DNA of 64,000 nucleotides from Flavisericum labens. GTDB lineage: Bacteria > Bacteroidota > Bacteroidia > Flavobacteriales > Flavobacteriaceae. This document shows positions 1-9,400 of this stretch, piece after piece. The translations under genes and the position numbers were made by a program. How positions within the stretch are numbered: the first letter of the stretch is position 1; each line of letters begins with the position of its first letter. Below the pieces are notes generated by a model, which saw only the letters and a list, made by a program, of their open reading frames with translations, had not been told where the DNA came from and searched no databases. The DNA is taken from the NCBI RefSeq assembly GCF_045446075.1, contig NZ_JBJJBQ010000005.1, forward strand, positions 124,001-188,000, read 5' to 3'.

Positions 1-435
1 TTGCAAATCGTGGGCTACCCACGATGAAATATTGCCCAAAGTTGTAGTGGGCGAGCTTAGTGTTTCAGCTTTGTTGTTTTTTAAAAATAATTTGTGGTAA
101 GTTTCAAAAAGTCCGGTTGCTCCGCGAGAAGAACCAATATTAATTCCAAAATTATCAGATGTGGCCCAGTTAGCTTGTTTTACAGCTTTACGTGAGGCAT
201 AAATAGCAAAAAGAACCGAATCGTCGAGCGACTTGTATTTAGTGTCTGATTGTTTTAATTTTTCAACTTCTTGTCTGGCCTCTGCGGTAATTTCAGCTAC
301 CAAAACATCTTTCCCCAAAAGGTTTTTTGGGGTGATACAATGCCGTTCAACTTTATAGCTTTGCCATGCTTCGTCAATAGATTTTCCTAAGGGAGAAATG
401 GATGAAATAGCCGTTATTGAAATTGGTTTTTGCAT
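1..435 (-). CDS. beta-ketoacyl synthase (partial, C-terminus outside window)
   Basis: This is the N-terminal 145 residues of a beta-ketoacyl-ACP synthase-like condensing enzyme, starting at the ATG on the complement of 433-435 and open to the window edge. Residues near the end (GNISSWVAHDL) match the region just before the active-site cysteine in thiolase-fold synthases, so that cysteine lies outside the window and cannot be checked. It follows bioA by 63 bases on the same strand and is the last visible gene of the biotin operon. From this context I infer a dedicated role in making the pimeloyl precursor of biotin, but a general fatty-acid or polyketide synthase role is not excluded. No bioC, bioH or bioG is visible in this operon. 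Confidence 0.8.
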   Translation of the reverse strand, partial: MQKPISITAISSISPLGKSIDEAWQSYKVERHCITPKNLLGKDVLVAEITAEARQEVEKLKQSDTKYKSLDDSVLFAIYASRKAVKQANWATSDNFGINIGSSRGATGLFETYHKLFLKNNKAETLSSPTTTLGNISSWVAHDLQ

Positions 436-498
436 AGTGTTTCTTGTGTTGACCTTATTTTTTGCGAATAAACTCAGGTTAACTTTTGGGAGGCAAAT

Positions 499-1764
499 TT
501 ACACTATTGATAAAGAATCCTCGATAACTTGGTATACTTTTTCTAATTGCTTTTTGGTGATAACGTAGGGCGCTTGGATATAAATGGTGTTACCCAAGGG
601 ACGTAAAAACACCCCGTTGTCCATAAAAAATTTAAAAAGTTTATCGCGGAGATTACCGTAGCGCTGCATTTTCACATCTAAATCAAGGGCTAAAATAATC
701 CCCATTTGTCTCATGTCTTTTACTTTGGGGTGATTTTTTATTCGGTTGCCGAAGGTTTGGTGTGAAGCGATAATCGTTTTTATGTTATTCTCAATGTCTT
801 CAGATTGTAATAATTCGATACTCGCTAATGCCGCAGTACATGATAGTGGATTGGCGGAATAGGTATGCCCATGAAAAAGGCCTTTGGCAATATCGTTGCT
901 ATAAAATGCATCATAAATTTTCTGCGAGCATGTCGTAAGCGCCATAGGTAATAAGCCTCCAGTTAGTGCTTTGCTCAAACACATAATATCGGGCGGGGTT
1001 TCCATGTATAGCGATGCAAAGTGTTTTCCAGTTTTGCCGAAACCTGTCATGACCTCGTCGGCCACGGTTATAACATTATGGTTTTTGCAGAAGTTTAGAA
1101 TTTGGTTTAAACCTTCGGGATTGTGCATTTTCATGGCAGCAGCACCCTGTACTAAAGGTTCGTAAACAAAACCAGCTACCTTATGATTTGAAATCAAGTC
1201 TTGCAGCATCTTTAATATAACATCGAGGTTTTTGCCGTTGGGTACTGGAATACGTTTTACTTCTAAAAAGAAATCTTCAAAAGGGCCATTGTAAACGGAT
1301 AGGCCAGAAACGCTCATAGCTCCAAAGGTGTCGCCATGGAATCCGTCTTCAAAAGCAATTAGCGTATTACGCTTTTCGCCTTTGTTAAAGTGGTATTGCA
1401 AAGCCATTTTAATACCAATTTCAACGGCTGTTGAACCATTATCGCTAAAAAATATTTTATTCTGATTGTTCGGGAGTACTTTGACGAGTTCTTCGCTTAG
1501 CTTTATGGCAGGTTCGTGGGTAAATCCGCTAAAAACTACTTGGTCTAGTTGCTGCATTTGGTCCACAACCTTGTTAGTTATGTAAGGGTTACAGTGACCA
1601 TACATACAGGTGTACCAAGATGCTATAGCGTCAATATAGTTGTTGCCGTTTTCATCGGTTAAAACACAGCCTTTAGCTTTGGTAATTGCTATGGCATCGG
1701 GGTGCAATTTGTGCTGGGTTAATGGATGCCAGAGGTGTTTTTTATCTCTTTTACTTAAACTCAT
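499..1764 (-). CDS. bioA: adenosylmethionine-8-amino-7-oxononanoate aminotransferase
   Basis: A 421-residue class III PLP-dependent aminotransferase that converts KAPA to DAPA, using S-adenosylmethionine as amino donor in the known family. The PLP lysine is K265 in the segment CLSKALTGG, and the PLP-contacting aspartate is D236 in ADEVMTGFGKTG. The N-terminal LWHPLTQ and the ASWYT segment near residue 50 are typical of BioA rather than of other class III transaminases. Its ATG overlaps the bioD stop codon by four bases (ATGA), which indicates translational coupling in the order bioF, DUF2007 gene, bioD, bioA, beta-ketoacyl synthase. The length is normal for the family. Confidence 0.95.
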   Translation of the reverse strand: MSLSKRDKKHLWHPLTQHKLHPDAIAITKAKGCVLTDENGNNYIDAIASWYTCMYGHCNPYITNKVVDQMQQLDQVVFSGFTHEPAIKLSEELVKVLPNNQNKIFFSDNGSTAVEIGIKMALQYHFNKGEKRNTLIAFEDGFHGDTFGAMSVSGLSVYNGPFEDFFLEVKRIPVPNGKNLDVILKMLQDLISNHKVAGFVYEPLVQGAAAMKMHNPEGLNQILNFCKNHNVITVADEVMTGFGKTGKHFASLYMETPPDIMCLSKALTGGLLPMALTTCSQKIYDAFYSNDIAKGLFHGHTYSANPLSCTAALASIELLQSEDIENNIKTIIASHQTFGNRIKNHPKVKDMRQMGIILALDLDVKMQRYGNLRDKLFKFFMDNGVFLRPLGNTIYIQAPYVITKKQLEKVYQVIEDSLSIV

Positions 1765-2369
1765 AATTTTTCCCTAAATAGTTCAGCATACTCTTTCACT
1801 ACATTTTTATCGAAATAAGGTTCTTCTTCAATTCTTCCAATAATTGGAACATTGGTCATTTTTTTGATTATTGATTCCGTCGATTCGTTCTCTTTTCCGC
1901 TAAAGATAATCGAAACATCAAAACCTTTTTCTTTTAAAGCATTTATGGTTAAAAGCGTGTGGTTGATACTCCCTAAGTAATGCCTTGAAACGACGATGAC
2001 TTTGTAATTAGGTTCAATTAAATCGAATACGGTTTGTTCATTATTTAAGGGAACAAGTAATCCACCAGCACCTTCTATAACTAAATGGCTTTTTGTTTTG
2101 GGAGGTTTGATGTTTTTTAGTTCAATGCAAATACCATCTATTTTTGCAGCAGCATGAGGACTCATCGGTGTTTGCAAAGCATAGGCGTTTGGGTGGAATT
2201 TTGATTTGGTATTTGAAACCAAAGCCTTTACTTTTTTCGTGTCGCAATTGTTCAAATCACCAGCTTGAACAGATTTCCAATAATCGGCCTGCAAGGCTTC
2301 TGTTATAATTGCCGACACAATTGTTTTGCCAACGTCGGTTGAAATTCCCGTGATGAAATAGGTGTTCAT
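1761..2369 (-). CDS. bioD: dethiobiotin synthetase
   Basis: A 202-residue ATP-dependent carboxylase that closes the ureido ring of dethiobiotin from DAPA and CO2. The P-loop TGISTDVGKT is at residues 7-16, and the conserved EGAGG segment is at 99-103. The start is the ATG at the complement of 2367-2369, which overlaps the preceding gene's TGA by four bases; its own stop likewise overlaps the bioA start. It is slightly short for BioD but carries the recognisable ATP-binding and substrate-binding motifs. It acts in the cytoplasm between BioA and BioB; bioB is not in the window. Confidence 0.94.
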   Translation of the reverse strand: MNTYFITGISTDVGKTIVSAIITEALQADYWKSVQAGDLNNCDTKKVKALVSNTKSKFHPNAYALQTPMSPHAAAKIDGICIELKNIKPPKTKSHLVIEGAGGLLVPLNNEQTVFDLIEPNYKVIVVSRHYLGSINHTLLTINALKEKGFDVSIIFSGKENESTESIIKKMTNVPIIGRIEEEPYFDKNVVKEYAELFREKL

Positions 2370-2779
2370 TTTAAGTCGAATTCTGTTTTACAAGCTTCAC
2401 ATTTGTATTTATGCCTTGTATAAAATGGGAGCGATGAAAATAAAAACCCAAAAATAAACCAGAATAAGGATTTAACATCCTTTATGGTTGAAAAAAGTTC
2501 TATTTTTTCGCTTTTACAACTTGGGCAATGAATTGTATTGCCTTCATCATCAACAGAATATTTATTTATGGATTCCAAAATGTGCTGTGCCTTCAGCGCT
2601 TGGTGTGATAGCACTTTTAATTTAACCCCTCCAATGGCATTGCTCACCAAAGGATCGGTGTCGATTGTGAAGTTATCAGACAAAAATACTTGAATCCCTT
2701 CGGCTTCTAAACGCCCTTTTATAATTTGTGCTTCCGTAGAATATTGAAACCTAGCTATAGTTTTAAACGTATCATTCAT
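2366..2779 (-). CDS. DUF2007 domain protein with C-terminal zinc ribbon
   Basis: A 137-residue protein of unknown function, started at the ATG at 2779. A TTG nine bases upstream is in frame but would overlap bioF further. Residues of about 5-65 match the DUF2007 type (putative signal-transducing domain; the segment AQIIKGRLEAEGI is typical). The C-terminal half has two cysteine pairs, CPSC and CEAC, about 45 residues apart, separated by a hydrophobic stretch (LFWFIFGFLFSSLPF) that could be a membrane helix or buried hairpin. Its start overlaps the end of bioF by 8 bases and its end overlaps bioD by 4, so it is co-translated with biotin enzymes. A link to biotin synthesis is inferred only from position. 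Confidence 0.8.
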   Translation of the reverse strand: MNDTFKTIARFQYSTEAQIIKGRLEAEGIQVFLSDNFTIDTDPLVSNAIGGVKLKVLSHQALKAQHILESINKYSVDDEGNTIHCPSCKSEKIELFSTIKDVKSLFWFIFGFLFSSLPFYTRHKYKCEACKTEFDLK

Positions 2780-3932
2780 GTTTAACAAAAGTAGTGAGTA
2801 GCTTTAAGACTTCCGAAATTTCTTGTTCGTTATTGAATGCATGTAAGCAAAAACGTAGGCGTTCCTGACCTTTTGGTACAGTTGGCGATAAAATAGGTTT
2901 AACATCAAAACCTTTTTCTTGGATATTTTTAGCAATGGATTTCACATTTTCATTCCCTGAAATAATGCAGCAATGAACGGCAGATTGGCTTTCAATAAAT
3001 AAGTGGTAAAGATTATTTGCAATCATATCAGACTTAAAGCATGTAATATTCTCGTCGAGTTTTTTACTGCTTTTTGTTTTAGTTAGCTCTTGGTAAGCAG
3101 ATTGTATGGTGGCCAAACTATGTGGTGGTAATGCTGTAGTGTAAATAAGACTTCGTGAAAAATTTACCAAAAACTGTTTTAAGATTTCACTTCCTAAAAT
3201 TGCGGCACCATGGCAGCCCAGTGCTTTTCCGAAAGTTATTATTCTTGCAAAAACGTCGTTTTCTAGTTTAAAATGTTGAATCAGACCAGCACCTTTTTCA
3301 CCAAAAACACCAACAGCATGGGCTTCGTCAACTATAAAATAAGCTTGGTATTTTTTACATAGTTTTGAAAGCAGGATAAGGTCTGGAGAATCACCGTCCA
3401 TAGAAAACACCGATTCAGTGACAACATAAATGTTATGCTGTGATTCTGAAATAAGTTCAGCATGACGAAGGAGTAGTTTTTCTAATACATCTAAATCGTT
3501 ATGTTTAAATTTATAGGCTTTGGCATGGCTCATTAAAATACCATCGCGAATGGAAGCATGAATAAATTCATCATAAAAAATAATATCGCCACGCTGTGGA
3601 ACACTCGAGAAAAATCCAATATTGGCATCGTAGCCCGAATTAAAAATTAAAGCAGACTCGCTTTGATGAAATTCACTAAGTTGGGATTCTACAACATTAT
3701 AAAGTTGATGATTTCCTGAAAGCAAACGCGAACCTGTTGCTCCATTTTGTTTTATGTTGTGGTCAATTAAAAATTGGTGGGCGTTATTAAAAATGATTTC
3801 GGACTTCGAAAACCCTAAATAATCGTTGGATGAAAAATCAATCAAATCACTTTGTACTCTAAGTTGGCGTAAGGCATTATTCGCTTTTCGCTCTTGTATA
3901 TTAACTTGTATTTTTTTGGGGAAGTGTTTCAT
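2772..3932 (-). CDS. bioF: 8-amino-7-oxononanoate synthase
   Basis: A 386-residue alpha-oxoamine synthase that condenses L-alanine with a pimeloyl thioester to give KAPA, the first committed ring-forming step of biotin synthesis. The PLP lysine is K236 in TFGKALGCHG, the DEAHAVGVFG segment starts at residue 202, and SNDYLGFS near residue 35 is characteristic of the family. I chose the ATG at 3932; a TTG three codons upstream is less likely. A -7 element (TATATTTG, complement of 3939-3946) ends only six bases before this ATG, so this is the probable operon start. A 2-amino-3-ketobutyrate CoA ligase is a related alternative, but the bio neighbours argue for BioF. Confidence 0.92.
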   Translation of the reverse strand: MKHFPKKIQVNIQERKANNALRQLRVQSDLIDFSSNDYLGFSKSEIIFNNAHQFLIDHNIKQNGATGSRLLSGNHQLYNVVESQLSEFHQSESALIFNSGYDANIGFFSSVPQRGDIIFYDEFIHASIRDGILMSHAKAYKFKHNDLDVLEKLLLRHAELISESQHNIYVVTESVFSMDGDSPDLILLSKLCKKYQAYFIVDEAHAVGVFGEKGAGLIQHFKLENDVFARIITFGKALGCHGAAILGSEILKQFLVNFSRSLIYTTALPPHSLATIQSAYQELTKTKSSKKLDENITCFKSDMIANNLYHLFIESQSAVHCCIISGNENVKSIAKNIQEKGFDVKPILSPTVPKGQERLRFCLHAFNNEQEISEVLKLLTTFVKHE

Positions 3933-3938
3933 TTCAAA

Positions 3939-3946
3939 CAAATATA
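3939..3946 (-). promoter_or_regulatory. -7 element of the biotin operon promoter
   Basis: TATATTTG on the minus strand matches the Bacteroidota -7 consensus TAnnTTTG exactly and lies six bases before the bioF ATG. I see no clear -33 TTG at the expected spacing. The transcript leader would be only a few bases or absent. Confidence 0.5.
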
Positions 3947-3992
3947 AATAATGCCTTCGGTATACATGATGTAAAACTATTTTAATTTAAAA

Positions 3993-4040
3993 TTATTGTT
4001 ATTCGATAATTTGTATATATTTGTTATTGTTAAACAATAA
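3993..4040. promoter_or_regulatory. candidate autoregulatory operator (repeated TTATTGTTA boxes)
   Basis: The 9-mer TTATTGTTA occurs at 3993-4001 and again at 4024-4032, start to start 31 bases, about three helical turns. The second copy is the left part of a perfect odd palindrome, TTATTGTT-A-AACAATAA (4024-4040). One copy overlaps the -33 region and the other the predicted transcription start, the usual placement for a repressor. The downstream HTH protein (4577-4783) is the natural candidate ligand; that assignment is inference. Confidence 0.5.
3996..4023 (+). promoter_or_regulatory. promoter of the DUF2975-HTH pair
   Basis: TTG at 3996-3998, a 17-base spacer, then TATATTTG at 4016-4023, an exact match to the Bacteroidota -7 consensus TAnnTTTG. 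Transcription would start near 4030, about 20 bases before the DUF2975 ATG at 4047 and inside the palindrome at 4024-4040. Confidence 0.55.
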
Positions 4041-4046
4041 TTAAAT

Positions 4047-4574
4047 ATGAAAAAGCTCGCTTATATATCTTCTGTAATATTATTTTACAGTATTGCAACA
4101 TTGCTAATTTTTGTAATGGTGTTTTCAATACTATCGTATGTAGAATATAAATTTGAACTGCAAATTCCTTTTGTTGATATTATAGGTAGCAAAGGAAAAG
4201 TTCATGTTCCTTTATTAAACCTACATATTAATATTCCGTTTAACTATTCTGTTCTTATTATGTGGATTGTAATGCTTTACTACCTTATTTATTTTTACTT
4301 ATTTAAAGAGTTTTTGAAAGTATTTGTTAGTAAGAAGGTATTTGAGTCGAAATCATTAAAACGATTGAAGTTTTTCTTGATAATGAACTGTATCCCTTTG
4401 GTTTATATCGTTATATTTTCATTTCAATTTCTGAAAAAAGGTGCGTCCTTTCGTCTTCATGATGATTATTTTATTGTTTTTGCCCATCTAATAATAGCTT
4501 TTCTTATATATCTATACTTAGATGTATTGAAAAAAGGAAAACATATACAAGAAGAAAACGACTTAACCATATAA
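4047..4574 (+). CDS. DUF2975 family membrane protein
   Basis: A 175-residue integral membrane protein with four predicted hydrophobic segments, at about residues 8-30, 68-88, 108-128 and 140-160, with a charged C-terminus. The layout and the FLKVFVSKKVFES region fit DUF2975, a family of unknown function usually encoded next to a very short HTH regulator, as here. The ATG at 4047 lies downstream of a good promoter and a palindrome. The two-base gap to the HTH gene suggests co-transcription and coupled translation. By analogy with such pairs the membrane protein may control or sense for the regulator, but no ligand is evident. Confidence 0.8.
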   Translation: MKKLAYISSVILFYSIATLLIFVMVFSILSYVEYKFELQIPFVDIIGSKGKVHVPLLNLHINIPFNYSVLIMWIVMLYYLIYFYLFKEFLKVFVSKKVFESKSLKRLKFFLIMNCIPLVYIVIFSFQFLKKGASFRLHDDYFIVFAHLIIAFLIYLYLDVLKKGKHIQEENDLTI

Positions 4575-4576
4575 CT

Positions 4577-4783
4577 ATGGCCATTATTGTAAACTTGGAT
4601 GTCATGCTCGCCAAACGCAACATGAAAAGCAAAGAATTGGCAGAAATCATTGGTATAACCGAAGCCAACCTTTCTATTTTAAAATCAGGAAAAGCAAAGG
4701 CAATACGGTTTTCAACATTAGAAGCCATTTGCAAAGCTTTAGATTGCCAACCAGCAGATATTTTGGAGTATGTTGCAGATTAA
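4577..4783 (+). CDS. short XRE/Cro-type HTH regulator
   Basis: A 68-residue protein that is essentially a single helix-turn-helix domain. The stretch MKSKELAEIIGITEANLSIL forms the first helices, and the recognition helix is followed by the typical TLEAICKALDCQPADILEY ending. This is the YozG-like class paired with DUF2975. It starts two bases after the DUF2975 stop. It probably represses its own operon by binding the TTATTGTTA boxes at 3993-4040; this is inferred from position, and the palindrome size suits a dimer. No sensor domain is present, so a signal would have to come from the membrane partner or from oligomer state. Confidence 0.88.
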   Translation: MAIIVNLDVMLAKRNMKSKELAEIIGITEANLSILKSGKAKAIRFSTLEAICKALDCQPADILEYVAD

Positions 4784-4785
4784 AA

Positions 4786-4818
4786 TTTGTACTTTTGGGT
4801 TTATTCTAAATACATTTG
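4786..4818 (+). promoter_or_regulatory. promoter abutting the start of the DUF3157-like gene
   Basis: TTTG at 4786-4789, a 21-base spacer and TACATTTG at 4811-4818, an exact TAnnTTTG match. The ATG follows after only two bases (4821), so the transcript would be leaderless or start within the first codons. Confidence 0.45.
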
Positions 4819-4820
4819 CT

Positions 4821-5264
4821 ATGAAAATATATGTCCTGTTTCTATTTTTATTTGTGTCGTTCTTTGGTTTTACCCAAAACAATTATATCGTAAAAACCGA
4901 AGATGGCAGGCGCGTTTTGTTAAAAGCCGATTATACTTGGGAGTATATTGATGCGGAAACACGCGAGGCAAAAACTAATGAAAAGGAAATTTCCAAACCT
5001 GATAATGGTTGCGATTTAGGAGCCGATTTTGAAGAGCCTAAATTAAACAACAAAATACAAAATCAATTAAAAAAAGGCCGTGCTACCATTGACCATATAA
5101 AAACCAAAGTGGCTAAAGATTACGAATGTACGATAGCTGAGGTGGTGTTACTTTCGGCTTCCGAGCAAAAATCAAAAGGTGTTTATACGTTTTGTGCCAA
5201 TGGAAAGAAAGTTACGTATAAACGCACGGGACATGCTATTATTGAAAAGGGGAAGCTTTTTTAG
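4821..5264 (+). CDS. exported DUF3157-like protein of unknown function
   Basis: A 147-residue protein with a clean signal peptide (MKIYVLFLFLFVSFFGFTQ). The ATG at 4821 is chosen because it starts exactly at this signal peptide; the reading frame is open 17 codons further upstream, but that would overlap the HTH gene. The mature part begins with an YIVKTEDGRRVLLKADYTWEYI segment resembling DUF3157 proteins. It has only three cysteines, with no lipobox and no recognisable catalytic motif. It ends 7 bases from the end of the convergent dinB gene. I infer a periplasmic location and assign no function. Confidence 0.65.
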   Translation: MKIYVLFLFLFVSFFGFTQNNYIVKTEDGRRVLLKADYTWEYIDAETREAKTNEKEISKPDNGCDLGADFEEPKLNNKIQNQLKKGRATIDHIKTKVAKDYECTIAEVVLLSASEQKSKGVYTFCANGKKVTYKRTGHAIIEKGKLF

Positions 5265-5271
5265 AATTAAT

Positions 5272-6489
5272 TTACCGTCGCCTATTAGCCAATAAAGGTG
5301 GTGGTTCTCCCGTAAAAGGGTTCCAACGGCTAATGCTTTTAGCTTCCATGCCGGCTGCATTTATAACAGCTCTATCGCCATAACGCTCACGCATTTTATC
5401 AATGGCTTGGCTTAAATGCAGTTGTTTTTCGTTGTCTTCAAATAGGTTTATTTGGTGTCCGCCTTCCACTAAATGGCTAAATTTCACACCAATTAACCGA
5501 ACCAAAAGCCTACGGTTGTACAGTTTTTTGTATAAATCTAAAACCACGGGAATAATAATGTGGTCCATAGAGCTATATGGAATACGCTGCTGTTGGGTAT
5601 AGGTTTGAAAATCGGAATACCGAATTTTAAACGTAATACAAGCGGTTAGTTTATTGCCGCGGCGCAGTTGGTAAGCCAAATTTTCGGCCATAGCAATAAT
5701 AATACCTTTTAGTTTGGCCACATCGGTGGTGTCTTTATTAAACGTACGCTCGGTTGAAATGGATTTTCGTTCGTGGTACTGAACAACGGGGCTGTTGTCT
5801 ATACCGTTTGCCTTTTTCCATATACTTAATCCATTTTTGCCCAGTACGCGGTGCATAAGTTCCATGGGCATATCTTGTACGGTTTTAATCCGTTTTACAC
5901 CCAAATCACATAAGGCTTTGTAGGTAACGTTGCCGACCATAGGTATTTTTTTTACTGAAAGCGGCGCCAAAAAGGGCTTTTCGGTACCCGAAATAATACG
6001 TATTTCATTGTTGGGCTTGGCTTCGCCTGTTGCGATTTTAGAAACGGTTTTATTAATTGATAATCCAAACGAAATGGGCAACCCGGTTTCTTTTATAATA
6101 CGTTGGCGCAATCCTGAAGCCAGTTTTTGGCAGCCAAAAAACTTGTCCATGCCCGTAAGGTCTATGTAAAATTCATCAATTGATGTTTTTTCGTAAAGCG
6201 GTACGGTGTCTTTAATAACCTCGGTAACGTTTTTAGAAAACTTGGTATAAATGCCAGAATTACCACGAAGAATAATAGCCTCCGGACACAGCATTTTAGC
6301 CATACGCATGGGCATGGCCGAGTGGATGCCAAATTTTCGAGCTTCGTAACTGCAGGATGCCACAACACCCCTATCGGAAGTACCACCAATAAGTACCGGT
6401 TTTCCGTTAAGGCGACTGTCTAATAAGCGTTCGCACGATACGAAAAAGGTATCTAAATCCATATGAACTATAGAACGGTTGTAATTCAT
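5272..6489 (-). CDS. dinB: Y-family DNA polymerase IV
   Basis: A 405-residue translesion polymerase. The catalytic acidic residues are D11 in MDLDTFF and the pair D105-E106 in SIDEFYIDLTG. The little-finger domain follows after about residue 235. A canonical beta-clamp-binding pentapeptide, QINLF, is at about residues 346-350, followed by a 55-residue basic tail. I start it at the ATG at 6489, five bases after the upstream dnaE-like stop, rather than at a TTG that would overlap that stop. It is co-transcribed with the DnaE-type polymerase and lies divergent to a self-cleaving repressor, so DNA-damage induction is likely. It is error-prone by family knowledge. Confidence 0.93.
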   Translation of the reverse strand: MNYNRSIVHMDLDTFFVSCERLLDSRLNGKPVLIGGTSDRGVVASCSYEARKFGIHSAMPMRMAKMLCPEAIILRGNSGIYTKFSKNVTEVIKDTVPLYEKTSIDEFYIDLTGMDKFFGCQKLASGLRQRIIKETGLPISFGLSINKTVSKIATGEAKPNNEIRIISGTEKPFLAPLSVKKIPMVGNVTYKALCDLGVKRIKTVQDMPMELMHRVLGKNGLSIWKKANGIDNSPVVQYHERKSISTERTFNKDTTDVAKLKGIIIAMAENLAYQLRRGNKLTACITFKIRYSDFQTYTQQQRIPYSSMDHIIIPVVLDLYKKLYNRRLLVRLIGVKFSHLVEGGHQINLFEDNEKQLHLSQAIDKMRERYGDRAVINAAGMEAKSISRWNPFTGEPPPLLANRRR

Positions 6490-6494
6490 AAAAC

Positions 6495-9400
6495 TCAAGT
6501 TTTGAGATAATCTAAAGGTTCTGAATGTTTCAAAGTCTTTGGAACCATGGGCGATAGTTTCGATTTATGGTCTGCAAAACTCTTTTTATTTTGAAATGTG
6601 TCATTAACAGAATTTACGGCATAACGCGGGTCTTCTATTGTGGCCACACGTTCCATGTTTGAAACTTCAATGGTAACACAATCAAATTCTACCATAATTT
6701 TCCCAGTAATGGTGTACACACCTTTTCCACGGAATGGAAATTTTGCCGCTATGGGCGGAAAGTGTACGGTATCGATAAAATGGCCGTCGTAGTCTAAAAA
6801 CGTACCGAAGTGCATGCTTTTTCCGTTTGATGTTTTGGTGTTTTTTGTGGTAACCAAATAACCTTCAATAGTGATGGTTTTATTCTGAAAATCGATTAGA
6901 TTTTTCGCCCTCAGCGGGTTTGATGTTGGCACTTGTAATAGGTGAAACGGATTGCACAACGGAAAGCCCAACAGTTCCATTTCATCAAAAGCATTTTCTA
7001 AACCCGTACTTGTAAGTTGGGGCGTTTTGTAGTTGATACGTTCGGTTTTAAATAGTGTTATCACATGCTCTTCAACTATAGTTTTACTGATTTTAAGGTG
7101 TGCTTCCCAAAGTAATTCACGTTTATTGATTCCTGTAAAACGAAAGGCGTTAATTTTTATGAGTATTGAAATCTGTTCAATGGAAATGGGTACACGTTCA
7201 ATAAAATCATCCAAACTTTTAAAAGATCCATTTTTTTTGCGTTCAGTAATAAGTTTATGTGTTGTTTTTGTTTCTAGGGCATGTAAGAACATAAATCCTA
7301 AATAGATGGCGTTTCCTTTGATAATAGCAATATCGAAACTTTGGTTAATGGAAGGCGGCTCGATAATGGCACCGTGCATTCTAGCTTCGTGTACATACAG
7401 TTCGGTTCTATAAAATCCGCCAAAATTATTAATGGTGGCCACCATATATTCCAGAGGATAATAAGCTTTTAAAAATAGGCTTTGGTAACTTTCTACGGCG
7501 TAAGAAGCAGAGTGTCCTTTTGCAAAGGCGTAACCGGCAAAACTTTCTATCTGGTTCCAAATCTCGTTAATTATATTTTCGGGTTCACCCTTTTTCCTAC
7601 AGTTGTTAAAAAACAAATCTTTTACTGCTAAAAACTCATCGCGCGAACGAAATTTACCCGACATGCCCCGGCGTAATTTATCGGCTTCACCTAGGCTTAA
7701 TCCTCCAAAAATGTGGGCGACTTTAATAACATCTTCTTGATAAACCATAACGCCGTAAGTTTCGGGCATGATTTTAAGCAGAACGGGATGTGCATTTTTA
7801 CGGCGTTCGGGATGCCTATAGCGTAAAATATACTCACGCATCATCCCGGATTTGGCAACACCTGGACGTATTATGGAACTTGCCGCTACCAAGCCCAAAT
7901 ACGTATCGACTTGCAGTTTTTTTAGCAGCATGCGCATAGCGGGCGATTCTACATAAAAACAGCCAATAGCTTTAGCATTCCTGAGCAAATGCTTGATTTT
8001 TTCGTCTTTTTTAAAGCGTTTAATATCATGAATATCAACCGGTTTTTTTTCAGGATTGTTGTGTTTTATTATTTCTACGGTGTCTTTAATTTTTCCCAAT
8101 CCACGCTGACTTAAAATATCAAACTTGTAAAGCCCGATGTCTTCTGCAACAACCATATCAAAATGAGTGGTGGTATAGCCTTTTGGCGGTAAAAATGTGG
8201 CGGTGTAATAATGAATGGGTTTTTCTGAAATAATAATACCACTGGCGTGAATACCTAAATAGTTGGGAAACCCTTGAATGTATTTGCTGTATACCAATAC
8301 AAGGCGCGATAGTTTATCCAAGTCGTTCACTTTGTATCGTCCGCGGGTAAGTAAATCCATTTCAGCTTTTGGTAAACCAAACACTTTTCCCAATTCACGC
8401 ACCGAAGCCTTAAATTTAAAGGTGTTATAAACCGCTAAAAGCGCTGTGTTTTTAAAGTTTTTAAATATGAATTGGGTGATGTCGTCACGGTCCGTCCATG
8501 AAAAATCGATATCAAAATCAGGTGGGTTTTGCCGAAATAAATTAATGAACCGTTCAAAATATAAATCGAGTTCTATGGGGTCTACATCGGTAATTCGAAG
8601 CAAATAGGCTACTATACTATTGGCGCCACTACCGCGGCCAACATAAAAATAACCTTTGCTTCGGGCGTACTTTAAAATTTTCCAATTGATTAAAAAATAA
8701 GGAACAAAGTTTTTCTCGTTTATGACTTTCAGTTCTTTTTCAATGCGCTCAAAAATACGTGCCCCTGGCTTTTTATAGCGGTAATGCAAACCTTTATAGG
8801 TGAGATTTTTTAGTAATTTAAAATCTAATTGGGTATTGTTGGTATATGTTTTTTGGTTGTTTGGAGTTTCTGGGAAAAATTTAAAATCAATGGCGCATTG
8901 ATTCATTAACTGCTCTGTGTTTTCAACAAGTTTCGGGTATTCCTTGTAGGTGTCGCAAAGCTCTTGATAAGGAAGCATCATGTCGTTGGCACTGCCTTCT
9001 TCGGTTTTTGAAAGCTTGCTCAATAAGGTATTGTTATCAATAGCCCGCAATAAACGGTGGGTATTAAATCCTTTTTTATTTTGAAAAGAGACCGTTTTTA
9101 AAACAACCAGTTTGTGTTGGAGTTTGTTCCATTTTGAAAATTTAAGCGCGTTGAGGTCTTTTGGTTTAATTCCTAAATATTCGTTGGGTTTTAAGAGGTA
9201 ATCTTTTTCTTTTTTATAGGGGTAAATCACATAGCAATCATCAATTTGTTGTTCTGGCTGTTCGGGAATTTTCAGTTCTTGATTGTGTAAAAATGTAGAT
9301 AGGTAGTTATTTATATTTTTAAAACCATCATTGTTTTTCGCTATTAAAATGAACTGCTGTTGTGCTCCATTTCTAAAATCAACACCAAGAATGGGTTTGA

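Noticed and set aside
4504..4734. A 76-codon minus-strand open frame over the HTH gene
   Set aside because: It is antisense to the DUF2975 and HTH genes, both of which fit known families.
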